NCBI RefSeq assembly: GCF_010868145.1 | Contig: NZ_JAAGUY010000001.1 | Location: 620,001-684,000 of the forward strand | Reading direction: 5' to 3' | DNA: 64,000 bases | Source of the DNA: Nocardia cyriacigeorgica | GTDB taxonomy: Bacteria > Actinomycetota > Actinomycetes > Mycobacteriales > Mycobacteriaceae | In this document: positions 44,914 to 53,845 of the stretch, one piece after another | Layout: each line of letters begins with the position of its first letter | Position numbering within the stretch: position 1 is the stretch's first letter | Program-made: the position numbers and the translations under genes | The notes under the pieces: model-generated | Told to the model about the DNA's origin: nothing | The model's database searches: none | What the model saw: the letters and a program-made list of their open reading frames with translations, nothing else

Positions 44914-45669
44914 ATGCAGCGATTCACCAACCGAACTGTCCTGATCACCGGCGGCACCTCCGGCATGGGGCTGGCCACGGCCCGGCGCCTGCTGGACGAA
45001 GGCGCCTACGTCATCATCACCGGACGCGACGACACCCGGTTGCAGCGAGCCGCCGCCGAGCTCGGCGCCGGACCACGCCTGCTGACCGTGCGGGCGGACG
45101 CGGCAAACCTGGACGACCAGGATGCCCTGATGCGCCGCATCCAGACCTGGCGCTTCAGCCTCGACGCCGTCTTCGCCAATGCCGGCGTCGGGATCTTCAA
45201 ACCGAGCACCGAACTGACCGAAGCCGATGTCGACCAGTCGATCGACGTCAATTTCAAGGGCGTGTTCTTCACCGTCCAGAAGGCGCTGCCGCTGCTGAAG
45301 GAGGGCAGCGCGATCGTCCTCAACGCCTCCTGGACACTGCATCGCGGCCTGCCGGTCGCCTCGGTCTACTCCGCGACCAAGGCCGCAGTGCACAATCTGG
45401 CGCGCACCCTCGGCTCTGACCTGGCGCCACGAGGTATTCGCGTCAACTCGGTCAGCCCCGGCTACATCGACACCGATATGTACCGCGACGCCACCGCCGA
45501 TCCGGCCGCCGACGCCGGCAACGCCGCCCAGGTGCCGCTGGGCACCATCGGCCATGCCGCGGAGGTCGCTGCCGCGGTCGCCTTCCTGGCGTCCGATGAC
45601 GCCTCCTACATCACCGGCCAGGACCTGATCATCGACGGCGGCTTGGTCGGATCGTTCCCCCATCGATGA
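44914..45669 (+). CDS. Short-chain dehydrogenase/reductase
   Basis: 251 residues with complete SDR features: TGGTSGMGLATARRL near the N-terminus, NAGVGIF, Ser in NASWTLH exactly 13 residues before the catalytic tyrosine of YSATK, and SPGYIDTDMY. It is typical of classical NADPH-preferring SDRs, which are often annotated as 3-oxoacyl-ACP reductase-like. It lies after the XRE/MmyB regulator, its probable controller. Confidence 0.9.
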   Translation: MQRFTNRTVLITGGTSGMGLATARRLLDEGAYVIITGRDDTRLQRAAAELGAGPRLLTVRADAANLDDQDALMRRIQTWRFSLDAVFANAGVGIFKPSTELTEADVDQSIDVNFKGVFFTVQKALPLLKEGSAIVLNASWTLHRGLPVASVYSATKAAVHNLARTLGSDLAPRGIRVNSVSPGYIDTDMYRDATADPAADAGNAAQVPLGTIGHAAEVAAAVAFLASDDASYITGQDLIIDGGLVGSFPHR

Positions 45670-45822
45670 CCCGGTTTCAACAGCCGATGACCTCCCCGCT
45701 ACTGGGAAAGTTCGAGTTCGGGGCGAGGGCAAGATCTTGACGGATCATCCACTCGGCGGGCAGCTGACAAGCCGTCCGCCGGGTGGTGGTCGATCGATGG
45801 TTTCTCGGAAGGAAAACGAAGG

Positions 45823-46248
45823 ATGCGTGTGTTCAGACACGGAGCCAGGTTGGGCCTTGCCGTTCTGGCAATCCTTACTGGATCACTGACCTTGGCTGCC
45901 CCGGCGAACGCCGCGTCGTCCCCGGTAGCGGCTTGCGGCGGGGGCAGCTATCACGTCATCGATAGCCACCAGATCGACGGCCTCGCCACCATCTACCTGC
46001 TCTACAACGGCAGGACGAACTGCGTCGTCACCTGGAAGACCGCTTACATCGGCACGAAGACCGGCGTGATGGCGGCAGTCGGAATCTGGGGGGCCAATGA
46101 TGGCCGGATCGACCAGGATATGTACGGGTACTACGCCGGCCCCGTGAAGGTCGATGCCCCGGGCAAATGCATCGGATGGGGCGGCGGTGCGGCGAAGCCC
46201 GGCGGATGGCTGGTCAGGTGGGACTCGGGTAAGAGCCACTGCGGCTGA
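45823..46248 (+). CDS. Secreted spore-associated-protein-A-like protein
   Basis: 141 residues, ATG at 45823 with AAGGA upstream. A Sec signal peptide (1-30) ends at ANA. The mature part has four cysteines (38, 67, 116, 140), which could form two disulfides, and GxW/GYYAGPVKV segments matching SapA-like secreted proteins of actinomycetes. The role of the family outside Streptomyces spores is unknown. Followed by a strong hairpin. Confidence 0.8.
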   Translation: MRVFRHGARLGLAVLAILTGSLTLAAPANAASSPVAACGGGSYHVIDSHQIDGLATIYLLYNGRTNCVVTWKTAYIGTKTGVMAAVGIWGANDGRIDQDMYGYYAGPVKVDAPGKCIGWGGGAAKPGGWLVRWDSGKSHCG

Positions 46249-46257
46249 GGCATGGGC

Positions 46258-46282
46258 GCTCCGCCCCCGGTGGGGGCGGAGC
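46258..46282. terminator. Hairpin between convergent genes
   Basis: GCTCCGCCCCC (46258-46268) pairs perfectly with 46272-46282 around a 3-base loop. It is placed exactly between the convergent sapA-like and YqcI/YcgG-family stops, so it probably serves both as a terminator. No T-run follows. Confidence 0.7.
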
Positions 46283-46290
46283 GAGGCACA

Positions 46291-46983
46291 TCAGATTCCC
46301 GGAAGGCCGGCCAGCTCGCGTTCCTCCACCGCAGGCCGTGCGCTGAACGGGCACTGCCACTCGGCCGGCTTGGGCCGCCCGGAGTAACGCCGAGCTTCGG
46401 AGAGCTTCTCGTACTCGAGCAGGTTCGGGTTGATATCGCCCTGCAGCATGATGTCTTGTTTGCGGATCTTCTCCGCCAAACGGTCCCACATGCCCGCCGC
46501 CTTGATCAGGCCGAACTGCTGGTGGGAGTTGAATGCCAGCATCGGGAACGGCGGGCGACGGCCGAACCGCCGGTGTGTCTCGTGCAGCCCGATGACGAAG
46601 AACGGATGGCCGGCCACGCTGTAGCCGAACTCGCCGGACTGCGGATCCGACGAGTAGCCGGGCGCCCACGCGTACGTGTCCGCGTCCGCTTCGTGCAGCA
46701 GCTGCAGGTGCTGCCACAGCAACTCCTCGAAACGCAGCTCATCCACGCCGCGCGGCTGCTCGAAGGTGGCGACGAAGCTGGTGAACTTGCGTGGACTCCA
46801 GTCGGACGCGCCGACGAACTCCGCGAGATCCCCCGCCATCAATCGAGCCGATTCCTCACCGCCCATCACCTCGTAGTGGCGGTGAGTGATGCCGCCCTGG
46901 CGCCAGGCGGAGCGGCCCGCCAGACAAGCGAACCGGTCTCCGAGGAGGAAGGTCTCCAGTTCAGCTCGCGCGTCTGTCGTCAA
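46291..46983 (-). CDS. YqcI/YcgG (GntA-like haem-dependent N-hydroxylase) family protein
   Basis: 230 residues from a TTG at 46983 with AAGGA about nine bases upstream. FPMLAFNSHQQFGLIK, GYSSDPQSGEFGYSVAGHPFF and a C-terminal EWQCPF (Cys211) match the YqcI/YcgG family. GntA, a member from guanitoxin biosynthesis, is a haem-dependent N-hydroxylase; Cys in the CPF motif is conserved across the family. No other guanitoxin gene is nearby. Activity here is inferred from family only. Confidence 0.82.
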   Translation of the reverse strand: MTTDARAELETFLLGDRFACLAGRSAWRQGGITHRHYEVMGGEESARLMAGDLAEFVGASDWSPRKFTSFVATFEQPRGVDELRFEELLWQHLQLLHEADADTYAWAPGYSSDPQSGEFGYSVAGHPFFVIGLHETHRRFGRRPPFPMLAFNSHQQFGLIKAAGMWDRLAEKIRKQDIMLQGDINPNLLEYEKLSEARRYSGRPKPAEWQCPFSARPAVEERELAGLPGI

Positions 46984-47277
46984 TCCAGGTGTTCCTTTCC
47001 AACCACGTGTCCTCGACCGAGGGGGAGATCATCGATTGCACGTGGCGCACCCACCTCGACCGCGCTGCGCCGCTGATCCTGACAGCCGACGGGCATGATG
47101 CGCGAATCGAGCGAATTGCCACCGATGACGGGTGCCCTGCTACGGGGCCGGAAATGTCACCCGAGCATGTTGCGGATCACACCACCGGGCAGCGGGAAAT
47201 TCATTTCCGATCATGGACACCCCCGCCTACCGTTGGTCTTCGGCATTCCCTGCCGCACCGACTTGTGGAGGAGTTGT

Positions 47278-47358
47278 ATGTTGACGGCCCGGATGGCGCC
47301 GAGCGCGCCTGATCGAATGAACCTGTTCCGCACCGGGCACCTTCTACCTGCTCGGTAA
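47278..47358 (+). CDS. Possible 26-residue upstream ORF/leader peptide
   Basis: ATG at 47278 follows GGAGGAG by four bases, a strong ribosome site. It encodes MLTARMAPSAPDRMNL plus ten residues and stops 72 bases before the RNHCP gene. It may be a leader peptide or a chance ORF. The rest of 46984-47430 shows no gene. Confidence 0.3.
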   Translation: MLTARMAPSAPDRMNLFRTGHLLPAR

Positions 47359-47430
47359 CGCGGCGCATCCGTCGAGGCGCGCTCGGCCGGCTCTCGCTGA
47401 TTCAGTCATCGTTCAGTAAGGAGCTTCCGG

Positions 47431-47811
47431 GTGTCCGAGAACACCACAACCCATCACGGCCCGAGCCCAGCGCAACGGACCGGCACCTTCACCTGTCTCA
47501 GATGCGGGCTCGTTGTCGCGGATCTCGCGCCGGACGACAGCAGGCGCAACCACTGCCCGAGCTGCCTCGCTTCCAGGCACACCGTCGACCATCGCGAAGG
47601 AGGTCTCTCCGATTGCGGTGGACGCATGACGCCCCTGTCCATCGCAGCACTGCGCAGCGGACGGTGGGCCATGGTGCATCGATGCACACGCTGCAACGAA
47701 CTGTCACTGCACCCGGTCGCCGCTGATGACAATCAGCTGATCCTGATGCGGCTGGCCGTTCGGCCGCTCGCAGAGCCACCCTTCCCGCTCGAAGTCTTCG
47801 GCGAGCTGTAG
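47431..47811 (+). CDS. RNHCP-domain zinc-ribbon protein (first of pair)
   Basis: 126 residues from the GTG at 47431, after AAGGAG. Two CxxC knuckles (CLRC, CPSC) surround the family's RRNHCPSC motif, and a further RCTRC pair follows, so a structural zinc site is likely. The RNHCP family is named from this motif and its function is unknown. The second copy starts 11 bases downstream; the pair is about 45 percent alike in the core by eye, a local duplication. Confidence 0.87.
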   Translation: MSENTTTHHGPSPAQRTGTFTCLRCGLVVADLAPDDSRRNHCPSCLASRHTVDHREGGLSDCGGRMTPLSIAALRSGRWAMVHRCTRCNELSLHPVAADDNQLILMRLAVRPLAEPPFPLEVFGEL

Positions 47812-47821
47812 GGGGCTCGCG

Positions 47822-48232
47822 ATGCCACGAAAGAACACCACGCAGCGGCGTCAGCAACGGGTCAAGGACGTCCTGCACGTAACGAGCGGGTCCTCGGCGG
47901 GCACGTTCCGCTGCCTGCACTGCAGGTTCGACGTGCCAACGCTCGCACCGGGCACAGCCCACCGCAACCATTGCCCGCAATGTCTGACCAGCCGGCATGT
48001 CGACCGTCGGCGACCGGGTGATCGAGCGGAGTCCTGCCGGGGACGAATGGTGGCGATCAGCGTGTCGGTGCGCGACGGTGGTGAGTGGGCGCTCATCCAC
48101 CACTGCCTCGCGTGCGGTGTGCTGCGTTCGAACCGCATCGCGGGCGACGACAACGCCCTGTCGTTGATGCGCATCGCGGTGCGACCGCTGGCCGACTCAC
48201 ACGCCGGCAGACGCGCGCTGCTCGCCCTGTGA
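47822..48232 (+). CDS. RNHCP-domain zinc-ribbon protein (second of pair)
   Basis: 136 residues. It repeats the layout of the upstream gene: CLHC, HRNHCPQC, then HCLACGVL in place of the third knuckle and DDNALSLMRIAVRPLA at the end. The N-terminal 25 residues are basic and differ from the first copy. Both genes form one transcription unit that ends at the hairpin at 48237-48274. Confidence 0.87.
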   Translation: MPRKNTTQRRQQRVKDVLHVTSGSSAGTFRCLHCRFDVPTLAPGTAHRNHCPQCLTSRHVDRRRPGDRAESCRGRMVAISVSVRDGGEWALIHHCLACGVLRSNRIAGDDNALSLMRIAVRPLADSHAGRRALLAL

Positions 48233-48236
48233 GCGA

Positions 48237-48274
48237 CCCGCTGCGGTCTTCTCGATGGAGAGGGCCGCAGCGGG
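48237..48274. terminator. Hairpin between convergent genes
   Basis: CCCGCTGCGG (48237-48246) pairs perfectly with 48265-48274; the interior adds further pairing (TTCTC with GAGAG). It lies between the RNHCP pair and the convergent YceI gene and probably ends both transcripts. Confidence 0.72.
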
Positions 48275-48313
48275 CGTCACGCGATTCGCGGGGGTGTGGT
48301 AGGGCGGGCCGGG

Positions 48314-48877
48314 TTAGATGTCTCTCTGGAGGACAGTGTCGATGTACAGGCTGATCGTCACTTTCCGGCCCACCGCTGCGCCGCCGCCGTCCATCGGGAC
48401 GTGCAGACCGAAATCGCGCCGGTCGATCAGCGCGGTCGCGGAGAATGCTGCCCGCTGCTCGCCGGACGGATTCGGGCCGGACTCGGTGAGCTCGACGTCG
48501 ATGGGCACCTGCCGGGTGACGCCGAGCAGTGTCAGTTCCCCGTCGACGACCCAGCCGTTGTCGGCCAGTCGAGCCCCGGTGGAGCGGAAAGTGATCGTGG
48601 GAAACCTTTCGACGTCGAGGTAGTCGGCCGAGCGAAGGTGATGGTCGCGTTTGTCGTTTCCGGTGTCGAGGGATGTGGTGTCGATCGTCGCCGTCGCGGC
48701 CGTTCTGCTGTGGTCAGCGGCGGTGATGAGCGTGGCGTCGAAGCCGGTGAACCGGCCGCGGACCACACTCACTGTGAGAAATCGGGTGGAGAAGGTGATG
48801 GTGGAGCGTCCCGGGTCGGCCTTCCAGGTACCGGCCGGATAGCCCAGGATCGACATCGTGGCTGGAGTGGAGTCCAT
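48314..48877 (-). CDS. YceI-family protein
   Basis: 187 residues from the ATG at 48877, seven bases after GGAGAG. YceI lipocalin-like fold: TWKADPGRSTITFSTRF, then RFTGFDATL and LTLLGVTRQVPIDVELTE. No signal peptide, so it is cytoplasmic. Family members bind isoprenoid-like molecules such as polyprenyl chains. Third gene of a minus-strand operon with an NTF2-like protein and an AOC-barrel lipoprotein. Confidence 0.9.
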   Translation of the reverse strand: MDSTPATMSILGYPAGTWKADPGRSTITFSTRFLTVSVVRGRFTGFDATLITAADHSRTAATATIDTTSLDTGNDKRDHHLRSADYLDVERFPTITFRSTGARLADNGWVVDGELTLLGVTRQVPIDVELTESGPNPSGEQRAAFSATALIDRRDFGLHVPMDGGGAAVGRKVTISLYIDTVLQRDI

Positions 48878-48948
48878 TGTTGTTCTCTCCATGGATGTGG
48901 GCGGATGTAGTGAACCGCCGGGGTGGTGGGGGTCGGATCCGCAGGCAG

Positions 48949-49446
48949 TCACTCCGGCATCCGATAGGTGATTTCGCCTCGTGCGTGCTCCTGCGGTGTC
49001 GCGATATCCCAGAAGCGGAAAATGCCGCGCGCATCGCGGTAGGCGCCGGTTCCACCGGTGATGGCCATATCGAGCGGGCTAGTACCTTCGACCCACAGCG
49101 CTTGCATGGTCACCGACCCTTGTTCGAAGTCGGCCGACAGTACGCATTGCATCGTGGTCTTGCCGTCGACGATCCGGATGAATTCACAAGAGCCACCGCC
49201 ATACCCGACCTCGCGGCCGTTCTCGCGCAGAATGCCCGAGTAGACGTAACGGTCCCCTATGTTCGGACCGGGTTGTCCGAGATCCAGGGAACGATATTGA
49301 TCGGTCTCGACTGTGACCTCGATGATGTCGACCTGCTCGTCGGCCGCATTCGCCTCGTCGCCGCAGCCGGCAAGTGCGCCGCCGACGAACAGCGCGCCGG
49401 CAGCGGCAAGCGACATTCTGGTGACCCGTTTCTTCGTGTGTCGCAT
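48949..49446 (-). CDS. Allene-oxide-cyclase-like barrel lipoprotein
   Basis: 165 residues. Signal with lipobox GGALAGC near residue 28. The mature part is a small beta-barrel of the AOC/dirigent type: DIGDRYVYSG-like segment IGDRYVYSGIL and the diagnostic ITGGTGAYRDARGIF. Plant members are cyclases; bacterial members include polyketide and isoprenoid-associated enzymes and many proteins of unknown role. It starts 15 bases after the NTF2-like gene stops. Confidence 0.85.
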   Translation of the reverse strand: MRHTKKRVTRMSLAAAGALFVGGALAGCGDEANAADEQVDIIEVTVETDQYRSLDLGQPGPNIGDRYVYSGILRENGREVGYGGGSCEFIRIVDGKTTMQCVLSADFEQGSVTMQALWVEGTSPLDMAITGGTGAYRDARGIFRFWDIATPQEHARGEITYRMPE

Positions 49447-49461
49447 GTTCCGGCCCGCGAA

Positions 49462-49950
49462 TCAGGGCGTGTCGAGCGCTGTGGCCCGGCCCCGCGCGTC
49501 TTCGGCCGCCCAGACGACGTCCGGTGAACCGGGCAGTGGCGTGGTGTCGAAGTAGCGGACCTCATAAGTGCGTTCGGCGAATTTCCACCCGTCAGCAGTG
49601 CGCCGGTAGCGGTCGTGGAAGAGCGCGTAGTTGAAGATCGACCGGCCGTCGTTCAAACGTCCGAGCTCGCAGATGTAGGCCCGGCCGGTCGCGGTGTCAC
49701 CATCCAGCACGACCGACCCCGCATGGGTGGTCTGAACGAAGTACTCCCACTGCCCGGCGTGCAGTTCGGTTCCGCGGCGGATCTCTTCGCGGCCGGACTG
49801 CTCGATATTCACGGCCGGGATTCGATATACGCCGTCCTCGGTATACAGCGACGCGAGTCGTTCGGTGTCACTCATCATCGCCGCATCGCTGAATTCCGCT
49901 CGCAGCGCTTCTATCTCGACGCGATCGGCGATTGCTTGCAGGTCTACCAT
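49462..49950 (-). CDS. NTF2-like (SnoaL-type) protein
   Basis: 162 residues; DRVEIEALRAEFSDAAMM and YALFHDRYRRTADGWKF fit the SnoaL_4 group. It is the first gene of the NTF2/AOC-barrel/YceI operon. All three encoded folds are small hydrophobic-ligand binders, so the operon may handle one lipophilic compound, partly outside the cell (the AOC protein is a lipoprotein). Confidence 0.85.
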   Translation of the reverse strand: MVDLQAIADRVEIEALRAEFSDAAMMSDTERLASLYTEDGVYRIPAVNIEQSGREEIRRGTELHAGQWEYFVQTTHAGSVVLDGDTATGRAYICELGRLNDGRSIFNYALFHDRYRRTADGWKFAERTYEVRYFDTTPLPGSPDVVWAAEDARGRATALDTP

Positions 49951-50402
49951 CAGAGTTCTCCTCGATTGTCGGCGGTCGTACGCGGCACGGTCAGCACGCC
50001 GCGCAGCTCATCTGGGTATGGAGGCCGACGACCCCGATGCCTCGATGACTCGGCCGTCTTCACAGCGGCCGAGGAACATCTCGTTGTCGATCGGCGATTC
50101 GAACGTCCTCGCCAGTAACGACGAAACAGCCGACGCAAATGTCAGGACCGGCACACCGCGAACAAGAACCAGGCAGCAGAAAATGCTGAGTTATGTGCCG
50201 ATGACCATCCTGATCGACTCGCCGAGAGTGACTCGATCTGCGGGATCGACGCTGCGGGGACCACCGCGCCATTCCGACCCGCCCTGACTACCTCGACTCG
50301 GCTTCACCGACCGCATGGGTACTTCACCCCATTACCCGGCTGCAAGCCCGATGGGCTTTTCACCCGATGTGGCGCACCCTGGACCGGTCGTAGCGTTCGG
50401 GT
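49951..50402. other. Intergenic region
   Basis: No gene is supported. The left end carries the promoter of the NTF2-like operon, and TAGCGT seven bases or so before the ATG at 50403 suggests a leaderless GNAT transcript. No repeat is seen. Confidence 0.4.
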
Positions 50403-51368
50403 ATGAGCACTGTGACAACCGAGCGGTCCGCGTCCGATATCGCCTACCGCCTATTGAGGGAATCGGAATTGGTGGAGGCGGATTCGATATTCCGCCTCGC
50501 GTTCGGGACGTTTATCGGCCTTCCCGACCCGATGATGTTCGCCCATGGCACCGACTGCGTGCGCACCCGGTGGGAGGCTGATCCGAGCGCCGCGTTCGCC
50601 GGCGTGGTCGACGGCCGTCTCGCCGGCTCGAATTTCGGGACGAACTGGGGCAGCGTCGCAATCGTCGGACCGTTGACCGTCCACCCCGATCATTGGGATC
50701 AGGGCGTGGGATCGCTGTTGATGGAACCGGTGATGGAGCGCTTCGCCGCTTGGAGTAGCACTCATCTGGGGTTGTTCACCTTCGCCCAGAGCCCCAAGCA
50801 CCTCGAGCTCTACCGCAAGTTCGGTTTCTGGCCGCGTCATCTCACCGCGATCATGCGTAAACCGGTGCAGCGCACACAACCGGCACCGGGATGGATGGCC
50901 TACTCCGAATTGTCCGGCGCCGAGGACCCGACGGTGCTGTCGATGTGCCGTTCGCTGACAGACGAGGTGTACGGGGGGTTGGATCTGTCGGGTGAAATCG
51001 CTCGCACGCGAACGTGCGGGGAAACCGTGCTGATCATGGACGGCTGGTCGGTGTCGGGGTTGGCGGTGTGCCATCTCGGCGCGGGCACAGAAGCCGGCGA
51101 TGATGTGTGCCTGGTGAAGTTCGGTGCTGTCCGTCCAGGGCCTGGCGCAGCCGAGCGATTCGAACGACTACTGGACGCGTGCGAAGATCTCGCCGCCGAA
51201 CGCGGGCTCGGCACCATCGAGGCCGGAACGAATCTGGCTCGCACGAACGCCTACAGCAGCATGATCGCGCGTGGCTTCCGTACCCAGCTGCAAGGTGTGG
51301 CGATGCACTGCGCCGACGACCTCGGGTACAGCCATCCCGATTCGTATGTGATCGACGACTGGCGCTAG
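50403..51368 (+). CDS. GNAT-family N-acetyltransferase with a second, GNAT-like half
   Basis: 321 residues. The first half has acyl-CoA-binding motif A (VHPDHWDQGVGSLLMEPVM) and motif B (LYRKFGFWP). The second half (about 190-310) reads RLGTIEAG-like GLGTIEAGTNLARTNAYSSM and ARGFRTQLQG, a second acetyltransferase-like lobe. Substrate unknown. Its stop overlaps the convergent LuxR regulator's stop by four bases. Confidence 0.87.
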   Translation: MSTVTTERSASDIAYRLLRESELVEADSIFRLAFGTFIGLPDPMMFAHGTDCVRTRWEADPSAAFAGVVDGRLAGSNFGTNWGSVAIVGPLTVHPDHWDQGVGSLLMEPVMERFAAWSSTHLGLFTFAQSPKHLELYRKFGFWPRHLTAIMRKPVQRTQPAPGWMAYSELSGAEDPTVLSMCRSLTDEVYGGLDLSGEIARTRTCGETVLIMDGWSVSGLAVCHLGAGTEAGDDVCLVKFGAVRPGPGAAERFERLLDACEDLAAERGLGTIEAGTNLARTNAYSSMIARGFRTQLQGVAMHCADDLGYSHPDSYVIDDWR

Positions 51369-53035
51369 GTGAGACCCTGCCGGTATGCGTAGGCGGTGGC
51401 GGCGGCTCGGGAGGACACGTTGATCTTGGAGAAGATATTGCTGAGGTGACGTGAGACGGTCTTCTCGCTGAGCGACAGTGTCTGTGCAATAGCGTGATTC
51501 GTCATCCCGTCCGAAACGAGACGAAGCACCTCGACCTCCCGAGCTGTCAGGCCCGCCGGCAGAAGCGACGGTGGTCGATCCGCGAGCAGTGCGTCGGTGG
51601 CAACCACATCCGGCGCAGCACCCAGCCGGGTGAAGATCGCACGGCACGTTTCCCATTCCAGGCGTGCGGCATCGACGTCGCCGATCGATTGGCATGCCAT
51701 TCCGATCAATCGGCGACTGCGCGCAAGCTCGTACGGGATGTCGAGCTCCGACCAGATCTGTTCCGCGACGCGCAGTTCGAGAAGCGTTCCCGCTGGATCC
51801 CCCTCGGCAAGGCGCAGCGCACCGTTCGCATAGGCGGCATTGGCACGAACCGCGGGACCGATGTCGGCCAGCGCGTCCAGCTCGCTGGCCGCACTCTTGG
51901 CCAGCGCTGAATCCCCCTCGGCCGTAGCCAGTTCCGCCAATGCGGGCAGCAACTTCGCTCGTGCGAGCCTATCAGCGGGCCGCTCCGCCAACGCCCGCAT
52001 CAGACCCGCCGCAGCCGCATCGGTGCGCCCCTGCGCCGCACGCAGCAGAGCCAAACCGGGTTGCACCTCGTAGCTGTAGCGACCGGCGTGCGAGTACGCC
52101 TCCTCGGCCGCGACCAAGTCGCCGACCAGCCGCCGGATCTCGCCGACCTGGTACCAGGCTTGCCCGGCATCCATCGCGACGGTGCCGTTCTGCTCCTGGC
52201 ATGCCCGCCGTGCTTCACGTTCGGCTTCCGTCCACGACCCGTGCAGCCGCAGGATCACCGACCGATGCATCCGACACGACCCCGAAATGGGCGTACCACC
52301 CGGTTGCGAGCTGACCCACTGCTCGAACGCCAACGTCCAGGCCTGCGCCCGACGCACGTCGGAAATGGCCTCGCACACGCTGATCGAGCTGCAATAGATC
52401 CCAACGCGCACCAGCGGATTCTCTACCTCGCCCGCGACGACGGCGAGCATCGCTTCGTCGAGTAACGCCAGCGCGGGCGGTATGTCGCCCAGGGCGGCGA
52501 GGGCCCGGCCTTGTTGATGTAGCCCGTAGTCGACCAGATCGCGATCACCGCACAAGTCCCCTATCGCGGTGACCCGGCGGGCAAGGTCGAGCGAAACGTC
52601 GGGGTTGCCCGCGAAGTAGTTCCCCTCGGCCTCGGCCAGATACAGGTAGCCATGTTCCCGGCACTCGGGCTCCGCGGCCAGCAGGCGCTGAACACGGGCA
52701 AGCCAGCCCATCGCGGCAGCCTCATCTGCCCGAAGCATGAAGACGAGATGGATCCGATAGGCGCACAGTGCGGCGGCGCGGTTCGCGCCGCTGTGCAGGT
52801 ACCGCGCATATGAACGACTACGAATCTCAACGCTCTCATCGGTGCGACCCAGCAGGTGGGCACATTCCGCCAGCGCCTCCTGATCAGAATCATCGAGCTC
52901 TGACGCCGCGGCCGCACGGCCCAGCAGCGTATACGCCTCATCCCATGCGGCTTTCCGGAACGCAGCACGGCCCAACTCGACGTCATCGGCCACACACAAA
53001 CAGTCCCCCGTGCCGCGTGCCTTCGCAAGGTTCAT
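51365..53035 (-). CDS. LuxR-family regulator with TPR-like repeats
   Basis: 556 residues from the ATG at 53035; a TTG at 53065 would add ten. Most of the protein (30-480) consists of alanine-rich helical repeats like TPRs (AAWDEAYTLLGRAAAASEL; ALLDEAMLAVVAGEVEN). The C-terminus is a clear LuxR helix-turn-helix: LTAREVEVLRLVSDGMTN and LSEKTVSRHLSNIF. No AAA ATPase domain precedes the repeats, unlike LAL/MalT regulators. Target and signal are unknown. Convergent with GNAT, divergent from the 53141 gene. Confidence 0.9.
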   Translation of the reverse strand: MNLAKARGTGDCLCVADDVELGRAAFRKAAWDEAYTLLGRAAAASELDDSDQEALAECAHLLGRTDESVEIRSRSYARYLHSGANRAAALCAYRIHLVFMLRADEAAAMGWLARVQRLLAAEPECREHGYLYLAEAEGNYFAGNPDVSLDLARRVTAIGDLCGDRDLVDYGLHQQGRALAALGDIPPALALLDEAMLAVVAGEVENPLVRVGIYCSSISVCEAISDVRRAQAWTLAFEQWVSSQPGGTPISGSCRMHRSVILRLHGSWTEAEREARRACQEQNGTVAMDAGQAWYQVGEIRRLVGDLVAAEEAYSHAGRYSYEVQPGLALLRAAQGRTDAAAAGLMRALAERPADRLARAKLLPALAELATAEGDSALAKSAASELDALADIGPAVRANAAYANGALRLAEGDPAGTLLELRVAEQIWSELDIPYELARSRRLIGMACQSIGDVDAARLEWETCRAIFTRLGAAPDVVATDALLADRPPSLLPAGLTAREVEVLRLVSDGMTNHAIAQTLSLSEKTVSRHLSNIFSKINVSSRAAATAYAYRQGLT

Positions 53036-53140
53036 CGCCGCGTTTCCAGGCTGGTCCCGGTGCAAACACGCTCGCCTCCGCTGGCATATCGGCGTAACGT
53101 GAGTAGTGACGTAATCATGTAATCAATGGTGGTGAATGAC

Positions 53141-53716
53141 ATGGGGCGTAATTGGCATGGCGGCCGTGGATGGCACGGCAAGGGCGGCTGGCAGGCATCG
53201 GAGGCTCCCGGCGCACAGGATGCGGCCAGCTGGTTCACAGGCAGATTGCCGGAAGGTTGGTTCACCGGATCCCCCACAGTGACGGTGGACCGCGACGAGA
53301 TCGTCATCGTCGGTGAACTGCCGGCCCTGGAGGGCGACTTCGCAGACGAAGCCGCACGAGCGGCCGCCGAATCCGGCAGGATCAGCCGGTTCCGCGAAGA
53401 GACCCGCGAACAGCGCATCGAGATCGCACGGCAAGCCGAGCATCGTTACCAGCGCAAGGTCGCGTGGGGCGCGCGCATCGGCGACAGCGTGGAACTGTTC
53501 ACCACCCTGTCCGCGCCGGTGATGACCCGCCTTCGGCAACCCGAACGCCTCGTCCTCGACACCCTCGTCGACGCGGGCGTCGCACGTTCACGAGCCGACG
53601 CACTGGCGTGGGCGGTGCGCCTGGTCGGCGAACACGCGGAGACCTGGCTGAACGAGCTGCGGGACGCGATGACGACAGTCGACGATCTCCGCGCAAAGGG
53701 CCCGGAGCTGTCATAG
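53141..53716 (+). CDS. Conserved actinobacterial hypothetical protein
   Basis: 191 residues from the ATG at 53141, five bases after GGTGGTGA; an ATG at 53126 adds five residues. Conserved features of a family seen widely in actinobacteria: WFTGRLPEGWFTG near the N-terminus, RISRFREETREQRIEIA in the middle and RLRQPERLVLDTLVDAGVA-like RLVLDTLVDAGVARSRAD at the end, which could form a ribbon-helix-helix-like segment. Function unknown. Confidence 0.85.
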   Translation: MGRNWHGGRGWHGKGGWQASEAPGAQDAASWFTGRLPEGWFTGSPTVTVDRDEIVIVGELPALEGDFADEAARAAAESGRISRFREETREQRIEIARQAEHRYQRKVAWGARIGDSVELFTTLSAPVMTRLRQPERLVLDTLVDAGVARSRADALAWAVRLVGEHAETWLNELRDAMTTVDDLRAKGPELS

Positions 53717-53845
53717 ATCGGTGGTCGAGCACGCGAGGCGCGGCGATCGAAGTAACCGGGCCCCTTCGGGCCACTTGGCCGCGCCGGAACCTGCACCACC
53801 GATGCAATGCTCGCGGTCGGGGCAACTCGCGATACATCAGCCGCG

